Positions 1 through 11,996 of a stretch of DNA of 64,000 nt are shown here, piece after piece. Origin of the DNA: Thuidium tamariscinum (lineage: Eukaryota; Streptophyta; Bryopsida; Hypnales; Thuidiaceae); assembly GCA_947034885.2 (NCBI GenBank), contig OX344753.2, positions 23,390,347-23,454,346 of the forward strand, read 5' to 3'. The notes under the pieces were generated by a model. That model had not been told where the DNA came from. It searched no databases and saw only the letters and a program-made list of their open reading frames with translations. Within the stretch, counting starts at the first letter, position 1; every line of letters begins with the position of its first letter. A program made the position numbers and the translations under genes.

Positions 1-794
1 AACCGGGTAGCAAAAAAAATTTTCAGCTTTTTGCCATGTATGCTACAAATATGTTGGAAAATTACCAATTACAAATACAAGATTACGTTTTTTTACCGGC
101 TAGGATTATACTTTGTAGGAAACTTTTATATAGTATCCTAGAAAATTATAGACATATGACTATATGAGTATATGACATTATTTTATAGTATCATATGATC
201 CTCACTCCTCAGATTCTTAATTCTTACTAATGTATTCAGAATTTAGACTTTTAGTTTACCTATTGAAGACTTGAAGTGTTAAAAACTTAAAGTGTTGGAG
301 GCTGGAACAGCTGGACTTCTTAATTCCACAACACCACATCACTACAACAGTCATAGAGAGTCAGAGTCTCAGAGACACAGACTCACTCACTCACAACCTA
401 GATTATAAATTTTTGTTGCCGTCAATGTAGATCTGCCATTGGTGGCATCAATGGCTGAGGGTGCACTGCTCAACACCTCAACCTATCACTCAACGTCTCA
501 GACTCTCAACCAGTCTGAGTATGAAAATCACGTCTTCCCAACACAATTGCAGCGCTGCTGTGTTTGGAGTAGGGTTCAACTCCATGTGCTTTTGAATCCA
601 ATTTTCGGAGTCAGGGTTTAAGATTTTTGGTTGGAGGCTACTCCGCGCCTCCACTGCTAGGATGCGCTGACTGCGCTCAATTTGGATTGAATTCGCAATT
701 TTGCATTTAGCAATTCGGAAATCACCATATCTGTAGGTTCTTATGCGAGCGTTCTTGGAACTTGAAACTTCAAAGCATCACGCCTTCGCCTTTC
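1..794. other. 5' flank, no gene seen
   Basis: AT-rich sequence with a CT/AG-rich stretch near 350-400 (repeated gagtc/cactc words). No protein of recognisable family is visible on either strand. It lies upstream of the hAT remnant and may include that element's 5' non-coding part, but no hAT terminal inverted repeat was found. Confidence 0.4.
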
Positions 795-939
795 CACTAG
801 TAGAAAACGCAAGAATTTTGACAGAATTTTGTTGATTTGGTCGCGTTGTCTCGGTCACTGTTTTGTTGATTTCAACAAGTTTCTATTAAAAATTAATAGA
901 ATTCTGTTGAAATCAAAATTCATGTGTTTTCTACTAGTG
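795..939. mobile_element. CACTA-type MITE, 145 bp, TSD TTC
   Basis: The element starts CACTAGTAGAAAACGC and ends with the inverse (GTGTTTTCTACTAGTG). It is flanked by TTC on both sides (792-794 and 940-942). The 3-bp duplication and CACTA ends are the hallmarks of non-autonomous En/Spm (CACTA) elements. The interior also pairs partly (the gttgatttcaacaag and gttgaaatcaaaatt words). No coding capacity. Confidence 0.85.
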
Positions 940-1482
940 TTCCGATTTGGGTTTAGGGTTCCTTAGTTTCCTTACGGTCTTGCATCTTGCAAAGTCGTAA
1001 TCAATTTGCAATTTCAATTGCATTTCAGCAAACTTGGTTGGATACTCAGGCAGTCAGGCATGTCCGATTGTTCGGAGCTCATGAGTCACAAAGCGTGCTC
1101 ATTTCCATTTTGATCATCGTGGATTCACGGGAGTTCATTGCACTTGTGTGCCTGTACCTATTTGCGGTCTGCTCCTCGAGGGTCAGGATGATCGTGACGT
1201 TCATTGATTTTGGTGAGTCAGTGGCCACTGTAGCGATTGTGAAGTCGTCATCTTGTGTGGTAAGTTGAGCACTTCTCAAATCTCAACTAATTTTTCTTGA
1301 AGATATCATTGATTTGGTGAATACTTAATTGCTTATTGTGTTTTAGGACTGTTTTTCGAGGGTTTACGGGTTGGGCTGGACTGGTCTTTTGATTTCCAAT
1401 TTTTTTTTGTCAAAGTGCTCGTCTAGTCTTTTGATTTCCTGTTACATTTGCTTTTGCAAATTGTAGGGAAGAACTCAGGCTA

Positions 1483-3744
1483 ATGGCAAAGTGGCAAAAG
1501 TCCCTGAGGGACCATTACTTTGCGAAGTCGAGGGAAACTAACATCATCGACCTTCTATACTCGGGGTCTGCAAATGAGTCCACTCACCAAATTGCTGCTT
1601 CGGCGGTAGATCGCCCTCTTCCTTTGGAAGCGGATTTAGCTCGGAGTTTGTGGAAAGAGCAATGGTGCGGCCAATTTGACTGGCTCCACTTCAATGTAAA
1701 CATTGGGAGGGTCTTTTGCAGGGTGTGCAAAGACAAGGGTGGGCGATCGTTATACGCCAGAGATGGTTCTAAAAATTTGAAAGTGAGTGCCTTTCAAGAC
1801 CATGCTTGCCCCAATGAACACAAACGAGTTGCATGGGCCCTCAACAACAACGGAAAAGTCAAGGAGAAAGCCATTTTTAGCGGCTAGAGAACTTGTGATG
1901 AAGCTGTGGCATACTTGCTACAAGCTGCTTATATTTTAGGGAAGAATTCGCTACCCTACTCCAAGTTTCCATCTTTGTGTAAATTTATTCTATCTGTAAA
2001 AGCTCCGATGACCTTGTCTTTGTATCAGGACGAGAAATCTTGTTCAGTTTTGATGAAGTGCATTTTAGTTGTCATCGAAAAACAAATCTTGAACCGTAAT
2101 CGAAATTCACCTTTTTTTGATGTGATGGTAGACAAATCAACAGATATTAGTGTCACACGGCACTTTGTAGTATTTGCCATGATTATCGAAGAGGGTCTCT
2201 CGATTACACTTTTCTTGGACTTGCTTCCAATTGAAGGTGGAAAGAAGGATGCTGGGATAATTTTCGAAACTTTGGTTTCAGTGTTGCAACTTTTGGAGCT
2301 TGACCTCTGGAAATTCTTGGGTTTCGGAAGCGATGGTGCGAGCACCATGACCAGCTCAATAACCGGAGTGGCTGCACATCTAAAAAAAGATAAATCCTTA
2401 TCTTCTCTTTGTGCACTGCGTGGTTCATCGGACGAACTTGGCGACCTTGGATGCGGCAAAGTCTCATTTCCACAAGGACCTATCAGGTGAGGTCGATGCA
2501 CTTTTGAATTCAATTGCTTCATTTTTTCATAAATCCTTGAAGCGGAAGCATGCTCTCAGTGCTTTGCAGGAGGAGTTGTTTGACGCCAAACGCTGCATGA
2601 AATGGTACCACAAGATCAGATGGTTGTCTCGGTGGCAGGTGGTAAGTACACTCTGCGACTCTTTAGAGTATGTTCTTTGCTATTTTTGTAATGTGAATGA
2701 TTCTGACTCTGCACATGCTTCTTCTATTTTTGGGAAGTTGTCTCAGTTCAAGTTTATTTATGTCTTGTTTTTTCTTGCTGACATTCTTAAGTGCTTGGCT
2801 ATAATGTCTAAGATCTTCTAGTGTAAATTTGTTGATGTGAGCTATGTGGGCAGTATAGTTCGTACAGAGAGAGTCCAAATCCAAATGTTGTTTATAGTTG
2901 AAAGTACCGATTTGAATGCAAACTTGTTTAATAATAGCATTGGATATCATGTGCTTCTTGATTATGGCCCCTTTGGGGGTCATCTCAAAAATTTATCAAG
3001 CCAGATTTATTTAGGATAAATTTGTTTCATAGGATTACTATGTCCAAATCTAGACTAGGAACGGATTTGGAGGAAGCTCTTGTGTTTCAAAGATTATTTG
3101 CTAAAGCAATTTGTAAAGGTTTACATGCTCGTTTTCAAGACAATGATTTGGTTTCTTGTTTTAAAGTATTGAATCCTTCTAATATGCCCTCTAAGCAAGT
3201 CAGTTTGTAGAACATGAGGGTCTCTGAACCTGATAAATTGCTACAGCTGTATGGGCAGGACCAATCGCACTCAGATTTTTCCTTCCCCCCGATTTTGGAT
3301 GTGTAGGCTTGTAAGCGGGAGTTCTTGTCATTTAAGTTGCAGTGTACCACTGAATGGGTGGACAAAAACTTTCGGGATTTGTGGGGCATGATTACTTGGA
3401 ATCATGCCCTACAAATCCAATATCCCAATTTGTTAATCCTGGCAGACATAGCTAGAATACAATGTGTATCTACAACCACCTGTGAGAGAGCTTTCAGCAT
3501 CCAAAACTTAATTAAAACTCGTATTAGGAACTGATTGGGAAGTAAAAACCTTGACGCTTTGCTTAGAGTTGCTTTAGAGGGTTTGAATGATGAGTTTGAT
3601 GGTATAATATGTGATGCCATACCCTTTTGGAAACATGAAACTAAATACAAATACTTATATGCTAATCCTTCTAGTTATTTGCCCAATGCGGGCATGGATC
3701 CTAGTGCTAGCAACTCTTCTTTTTTGTATGAAGATATGCATTAG
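1483..3744 (+). pseudogene. hAT superfamily transposase, degenerate (ZNF862-like)
   Basis: A broken hAT transposase. The N-terminal part (1483-1887) carries a Cys/His zinc-finger-like segment (FCRVCKDKG ... HACPNEHKR) and ends in a stop. The reading then continues with VDKSTDISV and GSDGASTMT (2130-2350), the typical RNase-H-fold core of this family. It shifts frame near 2410 (CVVHRTNL follows in another frame), meets a stop at 2819, shifts back near 3010, and has further stops at about 3208, 3304 and 3532. The C-terminal hAT dimerisation signature CERAFSIQNLIKTRIRN is at 3481-3531. With at least two frameshifts and several stops it cannot make a functional transposase. A possible 5' intron (donor near 1260, acceptor near 1466) precedes it. 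The family makes 8-bp target duplications; I could not locate the element ends. Confidence 0.85.
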
Positions 3745-3854
3745 CTAGAAGTACCTCAATCTTAAGAGCTTTTTTGGACTTTGTATGCATTTTTGGTCTT
3801 ATTCATTGCACATGTTTGATTCATTTTCTTGAAGAAAACTATGTTTGCATATTT

Positions 3855-4100
3855 GTTGATTCACTACTCACCCCATTTTTTTGGGCTGATGTTGTTTTTG
3901 ATTTCCATGAGTGTGTTTGTTGATTCACTACTAACCCCATTTTTTTTGGATGATTGTATTTTGGATTCTTATGAGTGTGTTTGTTGATTCACTACTCACC
4001 CCATTTTTTTTGGCTGATTGTGTTTTGGATTCTTATAAGTGTGTTTGTTGATTCAATACTCACCCCATTTTTTTTGGATGATGTTTGATTCTTGCAAATG
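3855..4100. repeat. 64-bp tandem repeat, about 3.8 copies
   Basis: Copies begin with gttgattcactactcacccc at 3855, 3919, 3983 and 4047, exactly 64 bp apart. Each contains a T-run and then a gattcttatgagtgtgttt-type tail; the last copy is shortened. It follows directly after the hAT coding remnant, so it may belong to that element's 3' end. Confidence 0.92.
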
Positions 4101-4185
4101 TACAAGTGTATGTTGTAGGCATGTGTACTAACCAGCCTCCCAAAAATGCATAGACCCTCTTTTGGATCTTTGCATTTTCGGAAGG

Positions 4186-4300
4186 CTGAATCCTTGGCCC
4201 TAAATTGGTAGGGGCAATGCTAAGTTCGAATCCTGCCATGGATAATGCACAGATTAAAAAAACACTTCAAGAGTGAAGGAGACCAAAAAAAAAGGCAACG
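4186..4300 (+). repeat. possible tRNA-derived SINE fragment
   Basis: The stretch ctaaattggtaggggc resembles a tRNA D-arm/A box and agttcgaatcctgcc resembles a B box/T-arm. An A-rich tail follows (attaaaaaaac, then accaaaaaaaaa). The spacing between the boxes is too short for a tRNA gene, so a decayed SINE or tRNA-like fragment is more likely. Weak call. Confidence 0.35.
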
Positions 4301-4835
4301 GGCCAAATTTTCAAAATGGAGGAAATTTTCCGATTACAATTGGACAATGCCGGCAATGGGACCGGCTGAAATTTAAAAAATTTGGAAATTGGCCGGCCAA
4401 CTGTGAATCTTCTCGGTACACTTCTGGGCAATTTCTAAAATAACCAAGGTGGATGATTATCTGACGAAAATCTCCGTTTGCCCTACAGAACTACCCGGAC
4501 TGTGCTTCTTGTACATTAGAAAGTTAAGAAAGCACCTGTATTGGCATTGGGAGTTGCCACCTCAGGAGTTTTCTTCAACTTTTTTTTTTCTGCTGAAGCG
4601 CCTTCAATGCACACGCAATGTTCCTTGATCTCCTTCAACTTTCCGTGTTTTGGGCAATGCTTTAATTAATGTTTGTTTTCCTATCAGCTTTCTGAGTCAG
4701 GATGGCATGTTATGGTGGAGAGCAAGCCTTGACTCCTGAGTGTCGGGGTCAATTAGCCATGCCAAAGTGAGACTGCTGTGGCGATTTGGCCGCCCCACGC
4801 GCGGTGGCAATGCTCCAAGCTTACTGGGGTTTTAC
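4301..4835. other. intergenic, nothing recognised
   Basis: Mixed-composition sequence with no convincing coding region on either strand and no clear repeat structure. Confidence 0.4.
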
Positions 4836-5589
4836 TTAACCCGTAGATGCCCAAGGCACCCACATATGGTGTCGAAGAAACTTTGAAGTTACATAAAACC
4901 TTACCAAATTTCTATTTTTTATAGTTTATATTTTTGGAAGATTATTTTTGAAGTATAGTTTTAGCATCAATAATCCGATTTTGAAAATGAATGATTATGA
5001 TTTTTCTATCCAAGATTTAGTGTAAGGGTACTAGTTGCAATCTTGACATTCTGTAGTGTTAAGGATTCTTAGAAATGAGCCTCAAATACACTAGATCTTA
5101 GAGAAAAAATCACACTAAAAATTCATTTTAGTGTAAGGGTACCAATTGCAATCTTGACATTCTGTAGTGTTAAGGATTCTTGGGAATGAGCCTCAAATAC
5201 ACTAGATCTTAGAGAAAAAATCACACTAAAAATTCATTTAAGAAAATTGTAGAGTAGATTTTGACAAGCCATAAATTGATTGGGGTTATGCTTGTTAGGC
5301 CCTTCAACCTCATATTTTTTGGTGACCAACTTTTTAGATTTGAGATGCAAAAATAGAGCTCAAACATTTTCATAGTTTTTACACCCTCATGATCAAAAAT
5401 TATAATCTTTCAATCCATAAGTGATATTGTTGTGTTTTCTTTTCCTATGTCATCTCTAACATCTCTAGTTTGAATTTGTACGGTTACAAGTCAAAAAAAT
5501 TGATTCAACTTATCAAAATGTTGGATTTTTGTTCAATCTAGAGCAAATTCCAAGAAGCTCAAAACAAGCCTTGGGCATTTAGGGGTTAA
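4836..5589. mobile_element. TTAA-flanked TIR element, copy 1
   Basis: The left end reads TTAA then CCCGTAGATGCCCAAGGC. The right end is the inverse, GCCTTGGGCATTTAGGGG then TTAA. TTAA flanks on both sides and ends starting CCC are what piggyBac-type elements produce, so this looks like a non-autonomous relative. It is colinear with the element at 22292-22910 and differs mainly by an internal 111-bp tandem duplication. No open frame of interest inside. Confidence 0.8.
5017..5238. repeat. 111-bp tandem duplication inside the TTAA element
   Basis: Positions 5017-5127 and 5128-5238 are near-identical head-to-tail copies (ttagtgtaagggtac ... actaaaaattcatt). The sister element at 22292-22910 has one diverged copy, so the duplication arose after the two elements split. 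Confidence 0.93.
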
Positions 5590-6497
5590 TTATTTTTCCG
5601 GGTGGTACGTAAGGTAGGAGGTCCTGAAATGAAGCGAGTATTAAGAATGGACCCTATAAATAATACTTGAATGGACTGGATGTGGTTACTAAATTGACCT
5701 CCATAGTCATTGAATGAATCAAGAAAAATATTATTCATTATTCCAAGAGCCAATCATTTCCCTTGCTTTTCCCATTTTTCTCTGGAAGCTGCAGTGAACA
5801 CTTTAAGAAGGACCTAGGATCATAAATAGGGACCTATGACACATCTCGTTTGAAAACTCATAACTAATTCAAAATGATCCAAAAAATGTAAAACAACTTG
5901 GGTTAGATGCCAATTCCTCTTCTCTTTCAATATATATTCACTGAAAAATATTTCAAGAACTTTCACCTGCCCGAAATTCAGATTCAGTGCTTAGATGGTC
6001 CATTTCAGGACCTTCTACCTTACAGCAGGGTTGCTTCCGTCACAGTCGTGGCGGGGATACGACTCCGTCTGACGAAGTTAATGTGCAGCCGAGGAAGGGG
6101 CTTTCCCTTCATTCGGCATGCGGCTGAGACTGAGAGCTTGTTTGCGATTTCTCCTGAAGGATGCCGACTTGCCGAGTTGCCGAGAACAGGACCGGGTCTC
6201 CATGTCTGCAACTTGTCGGCTTGCAGGCTCAACGAAAAACTTCAGGGATGGATTTGCACGTGTGTTAAGCTTCTAATTTCGCTGCTCTCCCTTGCCCACT
6301 GCAGCCCGGCGTCTTTCCTGTTCAAAATTGTGGAAAACACTGTTCCCTGCATTCTGGGGGAAATTCTTCAAGCTGGAAGACTCGGGTGTCATTGTGGACG
6401 GGGCAGCCGATTTGTGTTAAGAATGTTCTAAAATATGTATTTAATATTGAAGTTTGAGGAATAAGTTTTTAAAATGAAGAAAAAGGGATAATGTTTG
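5590..6497. other. intergenic with a gene-like fragment near 6000-6430
   Basis: The 6000-6430 stretch is GC-richer than its surroundings and looks exon-like: cttgcccactgcag near 6290-6303 would make a good splice acceptor. The last ~90 bases resemble the minus-strand segment at 12125-12230 (shared peptide GEILQ followed by RL). I do not recognise the protein. A decayed gene fragment is the most likely reading. Confidence 0.3.
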
Positions 6498-7212
6498 GGG
6501 TGATTGTAAGAAACAATTGTCAATTTTATTGCGTTTTCATGGAGTACTTTAGAATTAGAAAAATATTTTTTTTTAATTGGGAAAATATGAATAATGCATA
6601 CACCTGTTAGACAAAGGTAACCACCAAAGGAAATGTGTACAAAAATTCTCTAAATAGTAGAACTAGAAAAGTGCCAAATCTCAAGAAAATTCATACTTTG
6701 ATGTATTAATTAAGAAAAAATAGAATTTAAAAAAATAAAATAAAATAAAATCGATCATTTGCAACAACTTTATGGAAATGGCCATTCACCAAAAAACTCA
6801 CCAAAACCAGTTTTTACATGTTTCAAAATGCAAGCAGAGAGAGGCTCACTTTGTGCATTTCTATATCACATAAAAATAATTATTTAAAAAAAATCCTTTG
6901 GCCATTAGCTACAAGTCTATTAGAAGACCATCTCCACAAAATTTCAGCTCAAAATTCATTTTTTTGAGTGCTAAATAGTACTAATAAGTAAAAAACCTCC
7001 AAATTTGCAAGTGTGACATTAAATTGGCTTCTATTTTGGATAGTTAACTATTTCTTGAAATTATAAAAAAATAGGCAAGATGTATAATAGTCATGAGTAC
7101 CTTCCTTGTAAATCTTAAGTCATTTAAAAGCAAAACAAAAAAGTTATGGCCAAAAACCAGATTAGCACTTATTATGTGACACAAAATAGTTAAGTATTTC
7201 TTGCAATCACCC
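6498..7212. mobile_element. GGGTGATTGC family, copy 1, TSD TTTG
   Basis: Starts GGGTGATTGTAAGAAAC and ends with the inverse (TTTCTTGCAATCACCC). It is flanked by perfect 4-bp duplications TTTG (6494-6497 and 7213-7216). The interior is AT-rich and non-coding, and shares ordered blocks with the other copies, such as an accaaaaaactcacc block and acaaaagttatggcc near the right end. Confidence 0.88.
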
Positions 7213-7499
7213 TTTGAAGTCTCATGACTTGTGAAGTTTTGAAGTTGATACAAAGTGAATCCATCACCGCAATCATTTTGCCACCTAAATGGATCACATT
7301 AGATTCCAAAAATAGTCACAATGTCAAGGACAGTGTTGGCTACTAAATGACCACATATTTTCAATTGATAGTTTTACTTCAACAGGAGTTTAATTGTGGA
7401 CACATGCTCTTACAATTTGCAAATTCAGATGCAAACCAACCTAGGCTAAGAAGGGTAGGGAGGAAAGGGAGTGAAATCCCTTGCATTTGGTAGCCATCC

Positions 7500-7969
7500 C
7501 TAAAGAATGTTGGGGTTGAGATAACAATTCTATGGAGATGGTTATGCACCAAAAAACCCAACAAAATCATATTTTCTATGTTTCAAAATACAAGTAGAAA
7601 GAAGCTCACTTTGTAGATTTCCACCCCACATTAAATTAACTATTTTACAAAATCCTTTGCTAGAGAGCTAGAAGTCTACTAGAAGACCATCTCATCAAAA
7701 TTTCATTTCAAAATCATTAGAAAAAAGTACTCCTCAGTAGTCAATACTAAAAACCTCCCAATTGGCAAGTGTAACATTCAATTGGGGTCTATTTTTGGAT
7801 ACTAAAATGTTTTTGAAAATCATGAAAAACTTAAGCAAGGTGTATGATTGTTATGAATACCGTTCCTATAAATCTTGAGTCATTTGGAGCCAAAACACAA
7901 AGTTATGGCCATAAATTAGATCAGCATGCAATGTGTGACAAAATAGTACAAGTATTTTTTGCAATCACC
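7500..7969. mobile_element. GGGTGATTGC family, copy 2, 5'-truncated
   Basis: Shares the interior blocks of copy 1 in the same order (ctatggagatggttatgcacc, atgtttcaaaatacaagtag, acaaagttatggcc) and the right end tttttgcaatcacc. The left end is not visible, so this is a truncated copy; the left limit is approximate. Confidence 0.65.
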
Positions 7970-8123
7970 TTGTTGTAGGATCTTTTAATTTGAACAAAAT
8001 AATTTTCTAGTTGATTTATTTATTCATAATACCAATTGAAATAACATGGCTCCTAGTTCTTTGCTAATGCTATTATGTGGTTATAAATATGTTTTAGTAC
8101 AATGTCCTTCCTTGAGAGGTCAA

Positions 8124-8362
8124 CACTAGAAGAAATCCCTATTAATTTGAACAAAACACGTTAGGTAGATTGCGTTGCGACTGCGTCGTTGAAAACGTGG
8201 AAAAAACACAAAAAAACAGAAAAAAATGTGTTTTTTGTGTTTTTTTGTGTTTTTTGTGCATTTTTTGTGCATTTTTTGCGTTTTCAGCAACACAATCTCA
8301 ACACAATCTACCTGACGTGTTTTGTTCAAATTAATAGGGATTTCTGCGTTTTTCTTCTAGTG
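8124..8362. mobile_element. CACTA-type foldback MITE, 239 bp, TSD CAA
   Basis: Starts CACTAGAAGAAATCCC and ends CTTCTAGTG, with CAA on both sides (8121-8123 and 8363-8365). Beyond the ends, long inner stretches also pair: attaatttgaacaaaacacg on the left, with its inverse cgtgttttgttcaaattaat on the right. The centre is a low-complexity block of tgtgttttttgtg-type words. A transcript would fold into a hairpin. Confidence 0.87.
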
Positions 8363-9549
8363 CAATGAAATATCACAAAACTCAAATTTGCACCTTTGAG
8401 GTCATCAATCAATTTTATATTTAAAATGAGCACAACAATCAAGTCCTTTTCCAAGGTGTCCACTTCTTTGGTCTAAAGCCAATAAATTTTCCTAGTGTAA
8501 AGCTACAATCTAACTACTAATTTTCAATCATTTAAGAGGGATTCTAATATTGAAGAGAGTTAAAAATCAAATCTAGGGTTATACTTGGAACTTAGTTGCA
8601 CTTCTCTATACAATCATTGTCTTCCTATAAAGTTTATATTTTTAATCCCTATAGGACCAAGGCACATTTTCTACATAGATTTTTCAAAAATTGCTACATT
8701 TTATGACTATGGAGACTCTTACTTTGTTTTTTAACCAAACCTACAAACTTGCAATAGGTTACTATAGAATGAGTGGAAGTATTTTAGAAACTTTGACCAT
8801 GCAATTTGTAAGATGATAGGGATTATACTTTGAAGTTGGAAGAATTTTTTTTGACCCCTTCAAGAAAAAAATATACAATACACAATTTATTTTATTTTTT
8901 TATTCAATTGTCTCCTACATCATATTAGTTGCAAACCTATTGTATTTTAGAGGACAAACTTGGTAGAAGCAAAATTTTGCACATATCAGTGGAAGCAACC
9001 ACTTCGTACAAAACATTTGGGCAACATAACTTTTGATTTGAGCAATGGATAGAAAAAACAAACTTTATTCCCTACAAGAGTGTATACAACAATACTTTGT
9101 GTCAAAATTTCAATAATATTCATTGAAATTTGATTAAATGTAGAAACCTACCTAAAATTTGAATTCATTGTTAAACATCCACTTGGTCTCGTAGCAATTA
9201 TGTACAACTTGTTTGAAGTAAAATTATTATTATTTCTAATTTGTTTCAAAAAGAACACTTGATGCAAAGTCATACTCAATTTAGTCCTTCACACATTTGA
9301 AAATTTGTTATGGGTAGAAAGTCACTTTACATTTCATAATACTTGAGGCTAATAATAGCCATGGTTATATGAGCACATTGATCTTCTTGACATGGAAGAA
9401 TCACATGTAGCAATCCATCGGCAATACTCTAAAGGTAGTAAGCAATAAATTTGAACTTTGTCAAGGCAAGAATAATGTGGCCCTTAGAGTGACATGAGAA
9501 AACTTATTATGGATTACAAATTTGCAAATGATTCTCATGATCAAGCTAA
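8363..9549. other. AT-rich spacer, nothing recognised
   Basis: No coding region, tandem repeat or clear element ends were seen on either strand. Confidence 0.4.
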
Positions 9550-10267
9550 GGGTGATTGCAAAAAACGGTTGTCAATTTTGTTACGTTTTCATGATTTTTT
9601 GGGAATACTTTAAAATTATGAAATTAATTTTTAAATTTAAAAAAAGAAGAATAATGTATACACTTTCTAAGACAAAGGTTTTATCCAAAGAAAATGGATA
9701 GGAAAATTCTCTAAGTAGGAGAACTTGAAAAGTGCCAAACCTCAAGAAAATACATACCTTCATGTTTTAATTAGGGAAAAATAGTAAAAATAAATATTTT
9801 CAAAAAATAAAAAGTGTCCATTTGCAAAAACTTTATAGAGATGGTCATTCACCAAAAAACCACCAAAATAATATTTTATATGTTTCAAAATACAAGTAGA
9901 AAGGAGCTCACTTTATAGACCTCTACACCACATAAAATTGACTATTTTTAAAAATCCTTCCCTGGAAAGCTAGAAGTCTACAAGAAGACCATCTCATCCA
10001 AATTTCATCTTAAAATCATTAAAAAAAAGGTACTCCATAGTACTAAAAACCTTTAAACTACAAAGTGTGACATCCAATTGGGGTCTCCTTTTGGATAGTA
10101 AATTATTTTCGAAAATTATGAAAAAATTAGGGAAGTTTTGTGATAGTTATGAATACCTTTTTTACAAATATTGAGTCAATCGGAGTCGAAACACAAAAGT
10201 TATGGCCAAAAAACAAATCAACATGCAACATGTGACAAAATAGAACAAGCATTTCTTGCAATCACCC
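9550..10267. mobile_element. GGGTGATTGC family, copy 3, TSD CTAA
   Basis: Starts GGGTGATTGCAAAAAAC and ends TTTCTTGCAATCACCC, with perfect 4-bp duplications CTAA (9546-9549 and 10268-10271). The 718-bp length almost equals copy 1 (715 bp), and the interior is colinear with it. No coding capacity. Confidence 0.9.
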
Positions 10268-10420
10268 CTAAAGTGATTTAGAAGGATTAGCTATCCATTA
10301 AGCTTAGAGTCAATAATTATAAAGTGAAAATGAATTTATTGTAAACTAATTTTGAAATGTGATTTCAATAATGAATGCTCCACTTTATGGTAGGCGATTG
10401 CAAGAAACATTGATCTTTAA

Positions 10421-11491
10421 GGGTGATTGCAAGAAACACTTAAAGCCTTTAATCACACTCTAATTTTTTAATTTTTTTTCAACAATAACTTTTGTGTTTT
10501 AGCTCCAAATGACTCAAAATTAGCACAGAAGCTACACATAGCTATTACATATCTATAATGAATTTTGAAGATTCTTCAAAAATAATTTATTATTTTTAAA
10601 TAGCCCCAAAAATTTCTCACAATACTTGATTTAGGGATTTTTAGCAATATTTATCTCCAAAAAAAAGAATTTTGACCTAAAATTTGGAGAAGATGGTTTC
10701 TTAGTAGACTTATCTAGCTACTGTCCAATGGAATTCTAAGAAAATTTATTTTTATGTGTTGTAGAAGTCCACAAAGAGAGCTTCATTGCAAAGGTATTAG
10801 AACATTATTTTGGTGAATTTCTTGGTTAAATCTCATCACCAAAAAGTTTTTTTAAGTGTTATATTTTTATATATTTTTTATAAAAAGAATCCTATTTTTT
10901 ACAAATTAAAATGTTACAAGTTGTATTTTCTTCACGAGAATTCTATGTCCAAAGTTTTGTTGAAGAAAATACAACTTGTGACATTTTAATTTGTTAAAAT
11001 AGGATTTTTCTTACAAAAAATACATAAAAATATAACACTTAAGAAAACTTTTTGGTGATGAGATTTAACCAATAAACTCATCAAAATAATGTTCTAATAC
11101 CTTTGGAAAAAATGCATAATGAAGATCTCTTTTGTGGACTTCTACAATACATAAAAATAAGTTTGTTTAGAATTCCATTGGACAGTAGCTAGATAAGTCT
11201 ACTAAGAAACCATATTCTCCAAATTTTAGGTCAAAATTCGTTTTTTTTGGAGATAAATGATGCTAAGAATCCCTAAATCAAGTATTGTGAGAAATTTTTG
11301 GGGGTATTCAAAAATAATAAATTATTTTTGAAGAATCTTCAAAATTCATTATAGATATGTAATAGCTATGAGTAGCTTCGTGCTAATTTTGAGTCATTTG
11401 GAGCAAAAACACAAAAGTTATGGCTAAAAAATTCAAAATCTAAGGTGTGACAAAACGCAACAAATAGTATAAGTGTTTATTACAATCACCC
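10421..11491. mobile_element. GGGTGATTGC family, copy 4, giant foldback, TSD TTAA
   Basis: Starts GGGTGATTGCAAGAAAC and ends GTTTATTACAATCACCC, with TTAA on both sides (10417-10420 and 11492-11495). The whole element is an inverted repeat: each arm is about 500 bp, meeting at a loop near 10934-10961 (inner ends ttgtattttcttc and gaagaaaatacaa). The arms correspond to the left and right parts of ordinary copies. A short family-like start (gcgattgcaagaaaca) also lies at 10393-10409, just outside. Confidence 0.9.
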
Positions 11492-11871
11492 TTAATCATA
11501 TTGCACGAAGCATGATGGAGTTGTCGTCCACTACAACTTTTGAAGCACAAACCGCTAATGAATTTGAATTTTTCAATAACTGGAGATGACTCGCAAAACC
11601 CATTTCTTACTTGCAATTGTATCTTTTATTTTTCAATTTAAAAAAAATATTTTATAATTAAAAGACTTTTTTCATTTTATAATATACATTATGCAAACTA
11701 GGATTAACAAAAATATATTGCTTATTTTAATAGGTCAAATATTTTTGGGTGTAAAACTATCCAAAAATGTGATTATTTTGGAACCCCCAACATCATGACT
11801 ATTTTGAAAATCTATTCTGGTCCATTTATCTTATGTGACAAAATGACACACTAGATTCACTTTAAGGGCAA
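11492..11871. other. AT-rich spacer
   Basis: No gene or element recognised. Confidence 0.4.
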
Positions 11872-11996
11872 AACACCCATTCCCGTCCATGTATCCATTC
11901 CCGTTCATATGTAACAGGGGTGCACATTTTTCGTTGAAAAATGTGCACCCGTGCTACATATGGATGGGAATGGATACATGGACGGGAATGGGTGTT
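11872..11996. repeat. near-perfect hairpin, ~60-bp arms
   Basis: The left arm aacacccattcccgtccatg is mirrored by catggacgggaatgggtgtt on the right. Pairing continues inward to gtgcacatttttc / gaaaaatgtgcac around a 3-base loop (gtt). Composition is GC-richer than the neighbours. A similar word (gcaaaacacctattcccg) occurs at 52704. Probably a small foldback element of an unidentified family. Confidence 0.85.

Noticed and set aside
3855..4100. Array of similar units considered as a CRISPR
   Set aside because: The whole 64-bp unit repeats without unique spacers, and the genome is a plant's; it is a minisatellite.
4186..4255. tRNA gene
   Set aside because: A- and B-box-like words are present but too close together for an anticodon arm, and no acceptor stem pairs; kept only as a possible SINE fragment.
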